DNA of 64,000 nucleotides, from assembly GCF_009831625.1 (NCBI RefSeq), contig NZ_WUUS01000001.1, forward strand, positions 62,301-126,300, in the 5' to 3' direction. The notes under the pieces were generated by a model. The model worked only from the letters and a program-made list of their open reading frames with translations. It did no database searches and was not told the DNA's origin. The first letter of the stretch is position 1. Each line of letters starts with the position of its first letter. The DNA is from Halobaculum saliterrae (GTDB lineage Archaea > Halobacteriota > Halobacteria > Halobacteriales > Haloferacaceae). Shown here piece by piece: positions 49,084-58,064 of the stretch. The translations under genes were made by a program, and so were the position numbers.

Positions 49084-51567
49084 ATGGCGCCGAACAGACG
49101 GCAGGTGTTGGCGGCGAGCGCGGCCGCACTCGCGGGCGGGCTCGCGGGCTGTGGTGCACAGGGCGAGACGCAGTCGAACACGACCGGCGAGGCGGGGACG
49201 GACGACGACACGACCGCGACCCCGGACGACGGATCGGACGCGGCGGCGTCGATCGACGTGGAGGCGGCGGTCGCCGCGGAGTGGAACGCGATGCGGGCGC
49301 GAGTGTGGGACGCCTACGCGCTCGGCGTCGCGGGCGCTCCCGGCGCCGGCGCGGCGGTCGCACAGTCGGTGTTCGCCCGCTTCGAGCGGTCCTCGGGCGA
49401 GTACGGCGCCCACGAGATGCTGGAGTCGACCGACGAGGCCGCCTACGAGGAGTTCGAGGAGGCGCTCGGCGAACTCCGTACGGCGGGGCTCGGTGCGGGA
49501 AACGTCGAGCGCGCCCGCGAGGAGGCCGTCATCGCCGACGAGCAGCTCGCGTCCGCACAGCGCGCGCTCGTCGGGGAACCGCTGGCGAACGCGCTCGACG
49601 CCCAACTGTTCGGCGTCGCCGCCGCCGACGCCGGGATGCTCGCCGCGGCGGGCGACAGTGAGGGCGCGACCACCGTCGCCGAGGACGTGCTCGTCCGGTT
49701 CGAGGAAGCCCCCGCCCACGGGGCACTGGAGTCCGCCGACGGCGACTCTTACGAGGCGTTTGAGGGCGCCTTGGAGGCCGCTGCCGGGGCGAGCGACGCC
49801 GACACCGTGAGCGAGGAGGCGACAGCCGCGCTGGAGGCCGCGCTGGCGGGCAGCTATGCGGTCGCCGGCGTCGAGCACGCCGCGGGCGCGGGCCACATGG
49901 CCGCGCTCCAGGCGCGCGGCTGGGACGCCGCGGCGCTGGCCGGCGCGGCCGGCCCGTCGACGGGGTACGCTCACGCCGCCTCGCTGACGCTGTACCGCGC
50001 ACGAGCCTACGACGCACACTGGCTCGCGGCGCGCGGCGAGACGGACACGGCCGCGACGATGGCCGGCGACGTCTTCGCACACTTCGAGGGCGCGCGGGCC
50101 CACGAGGCGCTGGAGGAGGCCGACGCCGAGGCGTACGAGGGGTTCGAGGCGGGCCTGTCGGACCTTCGCGCCGCAATCGAGGACGGGAACTCGGCGGGCG
50201 TCGACGAGGCGGTCGCCGCGGTCGACGAGCACCTCGTGGCCGGGATCGAGGCGCTGGCGGGCGAGTACTCGGCGCTGCTCGAGGCGGGCTTCTTCCGCGC
50301 GCGCTTCGGAGACGCGCTGGAGCTGTACGAACGGGGTGAGAGCGACGCCGCCGCGAGTCTCGCGCAGTCGCTGTTCGGGCGGTTCGAGGCGAACGAGCTC
50401 GACCTCCACGAGTCGGTCGAGGAGACGAGCGAGGAGCTGTACGCCGACTTCGAGGAGGAGCACCTGAGCGGACTGGTCACGGCGTTCGAGGACGCCGACG
50501 ACGACGGCGTCGACACGCACTACGAGGGCGTGCAGTCGACGCTGCTCTCCTTCGCGGAGCAGGCCGGCTCCGTGACGACGGTGAGCGGCGTCGAGGGGGG
50601 GTACATGGCCGCCCGCGGCTTCGACGCCGCCGCGGTCGACGCACTCGGAGACGACAACCGCGCACAGTCGATCGCACGGGGTGCCTTCGAGCACTTCGAG
50701 GCGGGCGCGGGCGGATTCCACGAGGCCGTCGAGGAGGCCGACGCGGAGACGTACGAGGCGTTCGAGGCCGCGCTCGGGGCGATCGCGACGGCCGCCGGGA
50801 ACGGCGGGGACGTCTACCCGGAGAGCACGACGTTCAACGGGGAGGCGCTTTCGGCGATCTACGCCGTCGTCGGCGCCGGGGGCGGGGGTACCACGGAGGC
50901 CCCCGCGAGCGTTCTGCAGTCGACGTTCGCGCACTTCGAGAAGGCGCGCGTCCACGAACTGATCGAGGATGCCGACCACACTGCCTACGCGACGTTCGAG
51001 GCGCAGTTGGAGGCGGCCATCACGGCCGCGAGCGAGGGCGGCGACGTGGCGGCGGCGGTCGAGTCGTACGCGGACGCGACGCTGTGGACGCAGTTCGCGC
51101 TGGTCGACGCTGTCGAGGAGCTCCCGATCTCGCTTCGGCTGCCCGGCACGACGGGCGACGGCGGGGGCGGCGAGGGCGACTCGGGGGGCGGGTCGGACCT
51201 CTCGGGCGGACCCGACGTGGTCGAGGGCGTCCCCGAGGACGCCGACCACGTCGTCGACATGACCGCCGTCGCGTTCGATCCGGAGGAGCTCACCGTCTCG
51301 GCGGGCGACACGGTCGCGTTCGCCCATCGGGCGGGCGAACCGCACAACGTGGTCGCGTACGAGGACGAGATCCCGGGCGAGGCGGAGTACTGGTCCTCCG
51401 GCGGCTTCGACTCGGAATCGGCCGCACGCGAGGGCTGGGAGCACGGCGAGGGTGCCGTACAGTCCGGGCAGTCGTACGTTCACACGTTCGAGACGACCGG
51501 CGAGCACGGCTACTTCTGTACGCCCCACGAGGCCGCGGGGATGGTCGCCACGATCGTCGTGGAGTAG
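49084..51567 (+). CDS. Tat lipoprotein with six HExxE modules and C-terminal cupredoxin (DUF5059-like)
   Basis: An 827-aa exported protein. NRRQVLAASAAALAGGLAGC is a Tat signal with a lipobox. Six modules follow at about 97-126, 205-232, 331-358, 431-458, 535-562 and 615-642. Each reads F-x-x-F-E, then H-E-x-x-E, then Y-x-x-F-E; only the second module has H-G-x-x-E. The C-terminus (about 715-827) is a cupredoxin with type 1 copper ligands His754, Cys812, His815 and Met820. I think the repeats are DUF5059. The layout recalls EfeO-type iron proteins, which join a cupredoxin to a helical metal-binding part; an iron-handling or electron-transfer role at the cell surface is inference. Confidence 0.85.
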   Translation: MAPNRRQVLAASAAALAGGLAGCGAQGETQSNTTGEAGTDDDTTATPDDGSDAAASIDVEAAVAAEWNAMRARVWDAYALGVAGAPGAGAAVAQSVFARFERSSGEYGAHEMLESTDEAAYEEFEEALGELRTAGLGAGNVERAREEAVIADEQLASAQRALVGEPLANALDAQLFGVAAADAGMLAAAGDSEGATTVAEDVLVRFEEAPAHGALESADGDSYEAFEGALEAAAGASDADTVSEEATAALEAALAGSYAVAGVEHAAGAGHMAALQARGWDAAALAGAAGPSTGYAHAASLTLYRARAYDAHWLAARGETDTAATMAGDVFAHFEGARAHEALEEADAEAYEGFEAGLSDLRAAIEDGNSAGVDEAVAAVDEHLVAGIEALAGEYSALLEAGFFRARFGDALELYERGESDAAASLAQSLFGRFEANELDLHESVEETSEELYADFEEEHLSGLVTAFEDADDDGVDTHYEGVQSTLLSFAEQAGSVTTVSGVEGGYMAARGFDAAAVDALGDDNRAQSIARGAFEHFEAGAGGFHEAVEEADAETYEAFEAALGAIATAAGNGGDVYPESTTFNGEALSAIYAVVGAGGGGTTEAPASVLQSTFAHFEKARVHELIEDADHTAYATFEAQLEAAITAASEGGDVAAAVESYADATLWTQFALVDAVEELPISLRLPGTTGDGGGGEGDSGGGSDLSGGPDVVEGVPEDADHVVDMTAVAFDPEELTVSAGDTVAFAHRAGEPHNVVAYEDEIPGEAEYWSSGGFDSESAAREGWEHGEGAVQSGQSYVHTFETTGEHGYFCTPHEAAGMVATIVVE

Positions 51568-51620
51568 TCGCCACGTCGACACCCCAAGACCTATTCTGAA
51601 CGGCGGGGGACTCCCGGTAG

Positions 51621-52922
51621 ATGGTCCCCGACCTCCCCTCCCTGAGCAGGCGCGCCGTCCTCGCGGGCGCCGGGTTCACACTCGCCGGCGCGACCCTCGG
51701 CGTCGGCGCCGTCGCCCCGACCGCCCTCCCGGACCCCGTAACCGATCAGGCGTCGAAGTGGCTTCCCGACCCGACCGACCACCGCTGGCATCCGCCGGTG
51801 AGCGAGGCACACGCCCGCGACGCCGTCGAACGGCTGGCCGCCGAGGTCGAGCGCGGCCGGGACCTGTGGGACGAACTCGACACCGACGATCGGTTCACGG
51901 GGGACGGCGGCTGGCTGGAGGACGCCCGTCGGCACCTCCGCGAGGGACGCTACCGCGAGGCCACGTTCTACGCCACCGGCGGGATGCAGTTCGCCGCCGA
52001 GGACGTGGGGGTCGCGCTCGCGCGCCTCGATCGGCCGGAGGCCGATCCCGAACACCTCGCCGAGCGCGGCGCGGCGATCCGCGAGCGCGCGGACCGCGTC
52101 CTCGACGGGATCGACGGGTACCCCGTCGTCGATCCCGGCCGCGACCTCGGCTGGTACCACGATATCGAGCGACGGGTCCGACTCGTCCGGCTGGACGCCC
52201 ACGAGCGCGATCCCGACCGCGACCGGGCGTACGACGCCCGCGACGTCGGGTCGATCCACGCCGGCAACCGACAGGCCGCCCAGCGCGTCCGCGACGCCGA
52301 ACACTACCGCGAGCAACTCCGGGAACTCGTCGACGACGACAGCGGCGGCGACGGGGGCGAACCGTGGGCGGACCGCATCGAACGGCTCGACGAGGGGTTC
52401 CGCGGGGCGATCGCGGAGTTCCCGAGTCGGGAGGACGTGCGCGCAGAGATCGAGTCGATCGAGGAGGAACGCGGTCCCGGTCCGTACTACACCGCCCGCT
52501 GGAAGCTCTCGATGTGGTGTTACGACACCGACTACCTCGTCGCCGACTGGGACGAGGGGCTCGCGCTCGTGAACGCCGTCGAGGCCGCGCAGGCGCTCGC
52601 TCAGCGGCGCGCCCACGACCGCGCGGTCGACGCGCTGGTGATCGATCCGGACGACCGCGGCTTCGACTCGGGACACGTCGTCCGCGAGAAACGCGCGGCG
52701 ATGAGGCGGTTCCGGCGGGTCGTCGGCGAGTCGCCGGCGCCGTTGCTGTCGATCCTGACCGAACGGGCCGGCGAGGACATCGACGTGGCGGAGGTGGGCT
52801 TCGCCGGGAGCTACGAGCGACCGATCTGGCGCGACCGCGTCGACGCCTACTGCTATGCGCTGATCGCTCGGATGAAGCTGAAGGAGTATCCGCGGGTGTA
52901 CGAGCGGTTCGTCTCGGCGTGA
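51621..52922 (+). CDS. Tat-exported haloarchaeal protein of unknown function
   Basis: A 433-aa protein. LSRRAVLAGAGFTLAGATLG is a Tat signal, with no lipobox Cys. The mature part is helical and rich in Glu/Arg: AVERLAAEVERGRDLWDELD, LEDARRHLREGRYREATFY and DIERRVRLVRLDAHERD. A region NAVEAAQALAQRRAHDRAVDAL and the YERPIWRDRVDAYCYALI end look folded. I know no family name. It starts 54 bp after the cupredoxin lipoprotein and could be co-transcribed with it. Confidence 0.75.
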   Translation: MVPDLPSLSRRAVLAGAGFTLAGATLGVGAVAPTALPDPVTDQASKWLPDPTDHRWHPPVSEAHARDAVERLAAEVERGRDLWDELDTDDRFTGDGGWLEDARRHLREGRYREATFYATGGMQFAAEDVGVALARLDRPEADPEHLAERGAAIRERADRVLDGIDGYPVVDPGRDLGWYHDIERRVRLVRLDAHERDPDRDRAYDARDVGSIHAGNRQAAQRVRDAEHYREQLRELVDDDSGGDGGEPWADRIERLDEGFRGAIAEFPSREDVRAEIESIEEERGPGPYYTARWKLSMWCYDTDYLVADWDEGLALVNAVEAAQALAQRRAHDRAVDALVIDPDDRGFDSGHVVREKRAAMRRFRRVVGESPAPLLSILTERAGEDIDVAEVGFAGSYERPIWRDRVDAYCYALIARMKLKEYPRVYERFVSA

Positions 52923-53014
52923 CCGTTCGAAGCCGCGCGTTACGTGCCGACGTACTCGCTCCGGCGGGCGTTCCCCTCGGATTGATTAGTGTCTGTGCAA
53001 AGGGGCGATACCGT

Positions 53015-54274
53015 ATGCAAGACCGGATCGCCGAGGTCCAACAGACCATCGTCGCGTCCTCGGCGCCGTCGAGCGTGTTCGGGGATCTCTCGTGGAAGCG
53101 CCGACGCGAGGTGTTCTTCACGCTGCCGGAGACCGCCAAGGAGCGACTGGTGGCGGACATGGGTCGGAAACAGCTCAGGACGTTCGTCCGGCGACTCGAC
53201 CCCGACGAGGCGACGGACGTTCTCGGGTACGCCGACGAGGACCTCCGCGAGGCCGTGATAGCCGACCTCGACGCCGACCGACGCGACAAGATCGAGTTCC
53301 TGCTGTCCTTCGATCCCGAGAGCGCGGCCGGGCTGATGGATCTCGATTACGTCACGGTCGGTGCCGACCGGCACCTCTCTCAGGCGGCCGAACGGGTCCA
53401 GCGCTTCGAGGAGCGGACCGACAGGGTGCCGACGATCCTGGTCACCGACGACGAGCGACTCCTCGGTGAACTCCCGGGGGCCGCCCTCTCCCTGGCCGAC
53501 AGTGGTGCAGAGAGCGTCACCGACCACGTCAGGGAGATCCCGCAGGTCCGGTACGACCGCGACGACTCGGAGGTACTGGACGTGTTCAGGGAGAACCGCC
53601 AACGGACCGTCGCCGTCCTGAACGAGGAAGACGACGTTCTCGGCGTGATCCACGCCGACGACCTCCTGACGGTGATCGAGGAGAACGCCGGCGAGACGCT
53701 CTACGAGTTCACCGGCGTCGCAGAGGAGGAAAGCGCCCTCGACGGGCCGGGTGCGAAGGTCCGGAACCGCTACAAGTGGCTCATCGTCAACCTCGGGACG
53801 GCGTTTCTGGCCGCGGCGGTGGTCGGGCTCTTCGAGTCGACCATCGCCAGTATCGCCGTGCTGGCGGCGTACATGCCCGTCGTCGCCGGGATGGGCGGAA
53901 ACGCCGGGACGCAGGCGATGGCGGTCACCGTTCGCGGGATCTCGTTGGGACAGGTGTCCCTCTCGACCGGGAGACGCGTCATCACGAACGAGGTCATCGC
54001 GGGGGCCGTCAACGGGATCATCACGGGGGCACTCGTCGCCGTCATCGCGATCGCGTTCTCGCTGGCCGAGTTCGGCGTGTTGCTCGGCGCCGTCATCGGC
54101 GTGTCGATGGTCGCCAACCTCGTCATCGCGGGCTTCTTCGGGGCGATCGTTCCGCTCGTGCTGGATCGCTTCGGTCAGGACCCCGCGACCTCCGCGACGA
54201 TCTTCATCACGACCGCCACGGACGTCCTGGGGTTCTTCGTGTTCCTCGGCCTGGCCCGATCTGTCCTGCTGTGA
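53015..54274 (+). CDS. MgtE-family Mg2+ transporter
   Basis: A 419-aa transporter. The N-terminal domain (FTLPETAKERLVADM, LRTFVRRLDPDEATDVLGY) and FDPESAAGLMDLDYVTVG lead into a CBS pair (PTILVTDDERLLGELPG; RTVAVLNEEDDVLGVIHADD). Five membrane helices follow with MPVVAGMGGNAGTQAMAV, the hallmark G-G-N-A-G. It imports Mg2+ or a similar ion across the cell membrane, gated by Mg2+ at the CBS domain. Length and motifs are complete. I chose the ATG at 53015, which starts MQDRIAEVQQT. Confidence 0.93.
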   Translation: MQDRIAEVQQTIVASSAPSSVFGDLSWKRRREVFFTLPETAKERLVADMGRKQLRTFVRRLDPDEATDVLGYADEDLREAVIADLDADRRDKIEFLLSFDPESAAGLMDLDYVTVGADRHLSQAAERVQRFEERTDRVPTILVTDDERLLGELPGAALSLADSGAESVTDHVREIPQVRYDRDDSEVLDVFRENRQRTVAVLNEEDDVLGVIHADDLLTVIEENAGETLYEFTGVAEEESALDGPGAKVRNRYKWLIVNLGTAFLAAAVVGLFESTIASIAVLAAYMPVVAGMGGNAGTQAMAVTVRGISLGQVSLSTGRRVITNEVIAGAVNGIITGALVAVIAIAFSLAEFGVLLGAVIGVSMVANLVIAGFFGAIVPLVLDRFGQDPATSATIFITTATDVLGFFVFLGLARSVLL

Positions 54275-54382
54275 CCCCGTATCGAACGCGGGGGCGAGCG
54301 GCCCGTGATCGAGTACCGCGTCGAGTTCGGGGTCGGCCGCCCGCGTAGCCGTTCGGCGGTCTCCGTCGGGGCTCCTCGCGAT

Positions 54383-54934
54383 CTAGCGGTCGACGGTGAC
54401 GCCCTCGATCTTCACGTCCTCGCGGGGCTCGTCGTTGCGGCCGGTCGGCAGCGAGCCGATCTCCTCGACCACGTCCATCCCGTCGACGACCTTCCCGAAG
54501 ACGGCGTGCTTGCCGTCGAGGTGGGGCTGGGCCGCCAGCGTGATGAAGAACTGCGAGCCGTTCGTGTTCGGGCCGGAGTTGGCCATCGAGAGGACGCCGG
54601 GGCCGTCGTGGGTGAGGTCGTCGTGGAACTCGTCGTCGAACTCGTAGCCGGGGCCGCCGCGGCCCGTGCCGGTCGGGTCGCCGCCCTGGATCATGAAGTC
54701 GGAGATGACCCGGTGGAAGACGACGCCCTCGAACAGCGAGTCGCCGCGGATCTCGCCGGTCTCGGGGTCCTCCCACGTCGCCGTTCCGACGGCCGGCTCC
54801 TCGCCGGCCGCGGGGTCGTGCTCCGCGAGGTTGAGGAAGTTCTCGACCGTCCGGGGCGCGCGATCGGCGTACAGTTCGATCTCGATGTCGCCGTGGGTCG
54901 TGTGCAGCGTGACGTGCGGCAGGTCGTCGCTCAT
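54383..54934 (-). CDS. Peptidyl-prolyl cis-trans isomerase (cyclophilin)
   Basis: A 183-aa cyclophilin that speeds proline isomerisation in folding. [22 protein letters not shown] contains the catalytic Arg and the G-G-D-P site, and [14 protein letters not shown] and [14 protein letters not shown] complete the pocket. An insert [16 protein letters not shown] after residue 50 is typical of haloarchaeal cyclophilins. No signal peptide, so it is cytoplasmic. Start chosen at [11 protein letters not shown], three codons after an earlier ATG. Confidence 0.95.
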   Translation of the reverse strand: MSDDLPHVTLHTTHGDIEIELYADRAPRTVENFLNLAEHDPAAGEEPAVGTATWEDPETGEIRGDSLFEGVVFHRVISDFMIQGGDPTGTGRGGPGYEFDDEFHDDLTHDGPGVLSMANSGPNTNGSQFFITLAAQPHLDGKHAVFGKVVDGMDVVEEIGSLPTGRNDEPREDVKIEGVTVDR

Positions 54935-55084
54935 ACCATCCACCAGACCGCCGAGGGGGGAAAGTCGTTCGACTTCGGCGTCGGCGGTCGGCGCTGGATC
55001 CGTTCGCCGGCCGGCACTCCGATCGGCGGCGGTCCGTGCGGCCGCGGGCCACAGCTACAAGCCGCCGGCCGCGGAAGTCCCCCC

Positions 55085-56089
55085 ATGGCCGACCACGAAG
55101 CCGAGCGCGTCACGCTCGCGCGCCTCCCGTCGGGCGTCGCCGTCGAGACGACCGTCCACACGTACACCCCCGAGGACGACCCCGTCGGCGACGACGCGCC
55201 GACCGTCTACGTGCAGGCGGCCCAGCACGGCCGGGAGATCAACGGCGCCGCGGTGTGTCGCCAGCTCCACGACGACCTCGTCGCCGCCGACCTCTCGGGG
55301 GTCGTCCACGTCGTCCCGGTCGCGGACCCGCTCACGTTCGACACCGTCTCCTACACCACGCCGGAGGCGTACGACTCGGTGAACCCGAACATGAACCGCT
55401 GCTGGCCCGGCGACGCCGACGGCACCCTCCACGAGCGCATGGCCGCGACGCTGTGGGAGTACGCCGGCGACGCGGACTTCATCGTCGACCTCCACACCGG
55501 AAGCCGGGACATGCTCACGCACACGGTCTATCTCCGCGGCGACGCCGAGTGTCGCGCTCTCGCGGAGGCGTTCGGCACGGACCTCCTGCTGGCGGAGACC
55601 GCGGGCGAGGACGCCGACGAGGAGTGGGCCAGTCGCAACTTCGGGGGGAAGCTCCGCGTCGCGGCGACCCGTGAGGGGATCCCGAGCGTCACGCCCGAAC
55701 TCGCGCACAACAAGGAGCTCGTCGACGACGCGATCGAGACCGGCGTCGACGGCACGAAGCGTGCGCTTCGACACGCCGGGGCGCTGGCCGACGGCAGCGA
55801 CGTGCCGGCGTGGGACGGAACCCGCGCTCGCAACCATCTCGGTCGCGTGACCGCTGACGCGTCCGGGCTGTTCCGCGCGGCCGCCGACCTCGCGATCGGC
55901 GACGAGATCGTCGAGGGGCGATACGTCGGCGAGGTGTACGACCCGACGACCTACGAGGTGCTGCAGGAGGCGACCGCCGACCGCTCGGGCGTCGTCTACT
56001 CGGTCGCCCGCGAGGCGACCGTCACCGCGGGCCAGACGCTCGTGGGGATCGCGATCCGACTCGACGACGAGGAGCGGGACGTCGAGTGA
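55085..56089 (+). CDS. Succinylglutamate desuccinylase/aspartoacylase-type zinc deacylase
   Basis: A 334-aa zinc hydrolase of the M14-like AstE/AspA group. VYVQAAQHGREINGA holds the first zinc His and Glu, NPNMNRCWPG the substrate loop and FIVDLHTGSRDM the second His. TPELAHNKELVDDAIETGV carries the Glu. A C-terminal beta-barrel (RNHLGRVTADASGLFRAA ... GEVYDPTTYEVLQEA) is also typical. It removes an acyl group from an amino acid; the exact substrate is not clear. Confidence 0.88.
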   Translation: MADHEAERVTLARLPSGVAVETTVHTYTPEDDPVGDDAPTVYVQAAQHGREINGAAVCRQLHDDLVAADLSGVVHVVPVADPLTFDTVSYTTPEAYDSVNPNMNRCWPGDADGTLHERMAATLWEYAGDADFIVDLHTGSRDMLTHTVYLRGDAECRALAEAFGTDLLLAETAGEDADEEWASRNFGGKLRVAATREGIPSVTPELAHNKELVDDAIETGVDGTKRALRHAGALADGSDVPAWDGTRARNHLGRVTADASGLFRAAADLAIGDEIVEGRYVGEVYDPTTYEVLQEATADRSGVVYSVAREATVTAGQTLVGIAIRLDDEERDVE

Positions 56090-56138
56090 GACGCGGCTGG
56101 CGGTCGAAGCGATCCGAACGCCGTCGCCGACGGGCGAC

Positions 56139-56663
56139 TCACCCGCCGACGGCGACGGGTGACGAGTCGTCGTCGCCGCGCCGGAGGAGGACGACCGTGA
56201 ACCCGCCGGCGGCGACGCCGAGCAGCGTCATGTAGCCGAGGAAGCCGACGTACCACTCCACGCCCAGCAGGCCCGGCGTCCAGCCGATGAGCGCCGGCAG
56301 CGACGCGCCGGCCGCCTGCGTGACGAGCGCGACGACGAGCGCGACCATCCAGCCGCCGATCAGGAGGCGACACACCTCCCGCCACGGCGCCACGGACGCG
56401 CCCTTCGCGAGCAGGCCGCCGACGCCGACCGGGACGTACAGGAACGCGAACCCGAGCGCGAGCGGGAGCGTGGCGGCGTCCGGCGGCAGGCCGAAGCCCG
56501 CGCCGACGCCGGTGAAGATCGCGACCAGCGCCAGCATCGCGCCGAGCGCGCGGTCGTGGCCGATCAGCCTGCCGAGGACGTACGTCGACAGCGCGAGCAG
56601 GACGACCACGGCGCTGGCCGCGAGGAAGAACAGCTGGTACAGGCTCGCAGATCCCACGGACAC
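56139..56663 (-). CDS. Five-span membrane protein, unknown
   Basis: A 174-aa polytopic protein with a GTG start: VSVGSASLYQLFFLAASAVVV. About five hydrophobic helices run to the end: STYVLGRLIGH..., LGAMLALVAIFTGVGAGFG, LPLALGFAFLYVPVGVGGLL, LIGGWMVALVVALVTQAAG and VEWYVGFLGYMTLLGVAAGG. A TATA-like CTTTTGTAC (minus strand, about 56683-56691) lies 25 bp before this GTG and supports it over longer ORFs. Family unknown to me. Confidence 0.7.
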   Translation of the reverse strand: MSVGSASLYQLFFLAASAVVVLLALSTYVLGRLIGHDRALGAMLALVAIFTGVGAGFGLPPDAATLPLALGFAFLYVPVGVGGLLAKGASVAPWREVCRLLIGGWMVALVVALVTQAAGASLPALIGWTPGLLGVEWYVGFLGYMTLLGVAAGGFTVVLLRRGDDDSSPVAVGG

Positions 56664-56794
56664 GCGTGTCCGAGTGCGGGCGCGGTACAAAAGCGTGACC
56701 CGTCGCGTCTCAGCCGTGAGAACCGACGAGCGACGGTCGACGGCGGCGAGCGAGCGCGCGAACCGAGCGAGCGCGACCGCGCTCATTTCGTGGA

Positions 56795-56858
56795 CGGAGC
56801 GGCACAGGACCGCTCCGTCGCCCTTCCGCGGTTGCGCTCACTTCGTTCGCGCAACCGC
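56795..56858. repeat. Two consecutive stem-loops between a membrane-protein gene and trpD2-like gene
   Basis: CGGAGCGG/CCGCTCCG (56795-56802 and 56810-56817) form an 8-bp stem. GCGGTTGCGC/GCGCAACCGC (56828-56837 and 56849-56858) form a 10-bp stem with an 11-nt loop. They lie just after the stop (56864) of the minus-strand gene, so they may end its transcript or shield its 3' end. Confidence 0.7.
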
Positions 56859-56863
56859 GCACC

Positions 56864-57958
56864 TCAGAACGCGCGGAGGTCCTCGAGCACCGCCGCGGCG
56901 GAGCCGTCGTCGATGGCGGCCCGAGCCGCCTCCAGCCCCTCGTCGATGCTGTCGACGTCGTCGCGCGCGTAGATCCGGAAGGCGGCGTTGAGCGCGACCG
57001 CGTCCGCCCAGTGGTCGTCGCGCTCGCCCGTGACGACCGCCTCGGTGAGCGTCGCGGAGTCGACGGCCACGTCGTCGACCTCCAGGTCCGCCTCCTCGAA
57101 GTCCATGCCGTACTCGGCCGTCTCGATCTCGAAGTCGGTGAACGAGTCGCTCTCGCTGCCGCCCTCGCCGGCGTTCCACTCGGCTACCTTGGTGTAGCCG
57201 GGGCGGATGTCGTCGTACCCCTCCATCCCCTGGAACATGATGACGCGGTCGAGGTCGTGGAAGTCGCTCTCGACGAACGTGTCGACGACCTTCTTCGCGA
57301 ACGCGAGGTGGTAGAACGAGCCGAGGTGCGTCGAGGCGCCCGCGGGGTTGGCGAGCGTCTCGATCGTGTTGACGAACGACCGCACGCCCATCATGTCGCG
57401 ACGCTCCCACAGGTCGTCGATCGCGGGGTTGAACGCCGGCTGGTAGTAGAAGCCGAAGCCGGTCTCGTCGACCATCTCGGCGGAGTCGCGGGGAGTCAGC
57501 TCGGTCGCGATCCCCAGCTCGTCGAGGACGTGCTTGTAGGCGTCCTGCTTCTGGGTGGGCACGCGGTCGCCCGAGTGGACGACGACGGGCGTGCCGGCGC
57601 CGGCGGCGACGATCCCCGCGGCGGCGCCGAGGATCGCCGTCTCGCCCTTGCCGTCGTAGTTGGCGCCGCAGTCGACGGGGTCGACCTCGGGCTCGGCGTA
57701 CTCGACGCGCGAGCACATCTCGTCGACGTACGCGGCCAGTTCCTCCGAGTTGTTGCGCTTCCAGCGATTGGCCAGCCAGAACGCCCCCAGCGTCGTGTGG
57801 TCGGGCTCGCCCGCGAAGATGCGGCGCATCGCCTCGGTCGCCTGCGCGCGGGTCATGTCGTCTGCGGACTTCGGGCCGGAGCCACAGACCTCGGTCATCA
57901 GCCGCTTGAGCGGCCACTCGCCGAACGTCTCGTCCTCCTCGGTGGTCGCCTTCTCCAT
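56864..57958 (-). CDS. Anthranilate phosphoribosyltransferase-like protein (TrpD2/YbiB group)
   Basis: A 364-aa member of the glycosyltransferase family 3. MEKATTEEDETFGEWPLKRL opens the helical domain (DMTRAQATEAMRRIFAGEPD). The PRPP region, NYDGKGETAILGAAAGIVAAG and VVHSGDRVPTQKQDAYKHV, lacks the catalytic G-T-G-G-D of true TrpD. A real trpD lies 12 kb upstream, so this is the TrpD2-type paralogue. Some such proteins bind nucleic acids rather than catalyse. It is divergent from the siroheme decarboxylase gene. Confidence 0.85.
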   Translation of the reverse strand: MEKATTEEDETFGEWPLKRLMTEVCGSGPKSADDMTRAQATEAMRRIFAGEPDHTTLGAFWLANRWKRNNSEELAAYVDEMCSRVEYAEPEVDPVDCGANYDGKGETAILGAAAGIVAAGAGTPVVVHSGDRVPTQKQDAYKHVLDELGIATELTPRDSAEMVDETGFGFYYQPAFNPAIDDLWERRDMMGVRSFVNTIETLANPAGASTHLGSFYHLAFAKKVVDTFVESDFHDLDRVIMFQGMEGYDDIRPGYTKVAEWNAGEGGSESDSFTDFEIETAEYGMDFEEADLEVDDVAVDSATLTEAVVTGERDDHWADAVALNAAFRIYARDDVDSIDEGLEAARAAIDDGSAAAVLEDLRAF

Positions 57959-58064
57959 ACCGGATCCGACGGGCGTTCGCCGCAAAAACCACCCGGTTGC
58001 CCGAAGGCCCCACGGGACGGCCGCGAGCGAAACCGGTAGGTGCCGCCGGTCCCTACGACGGCCA

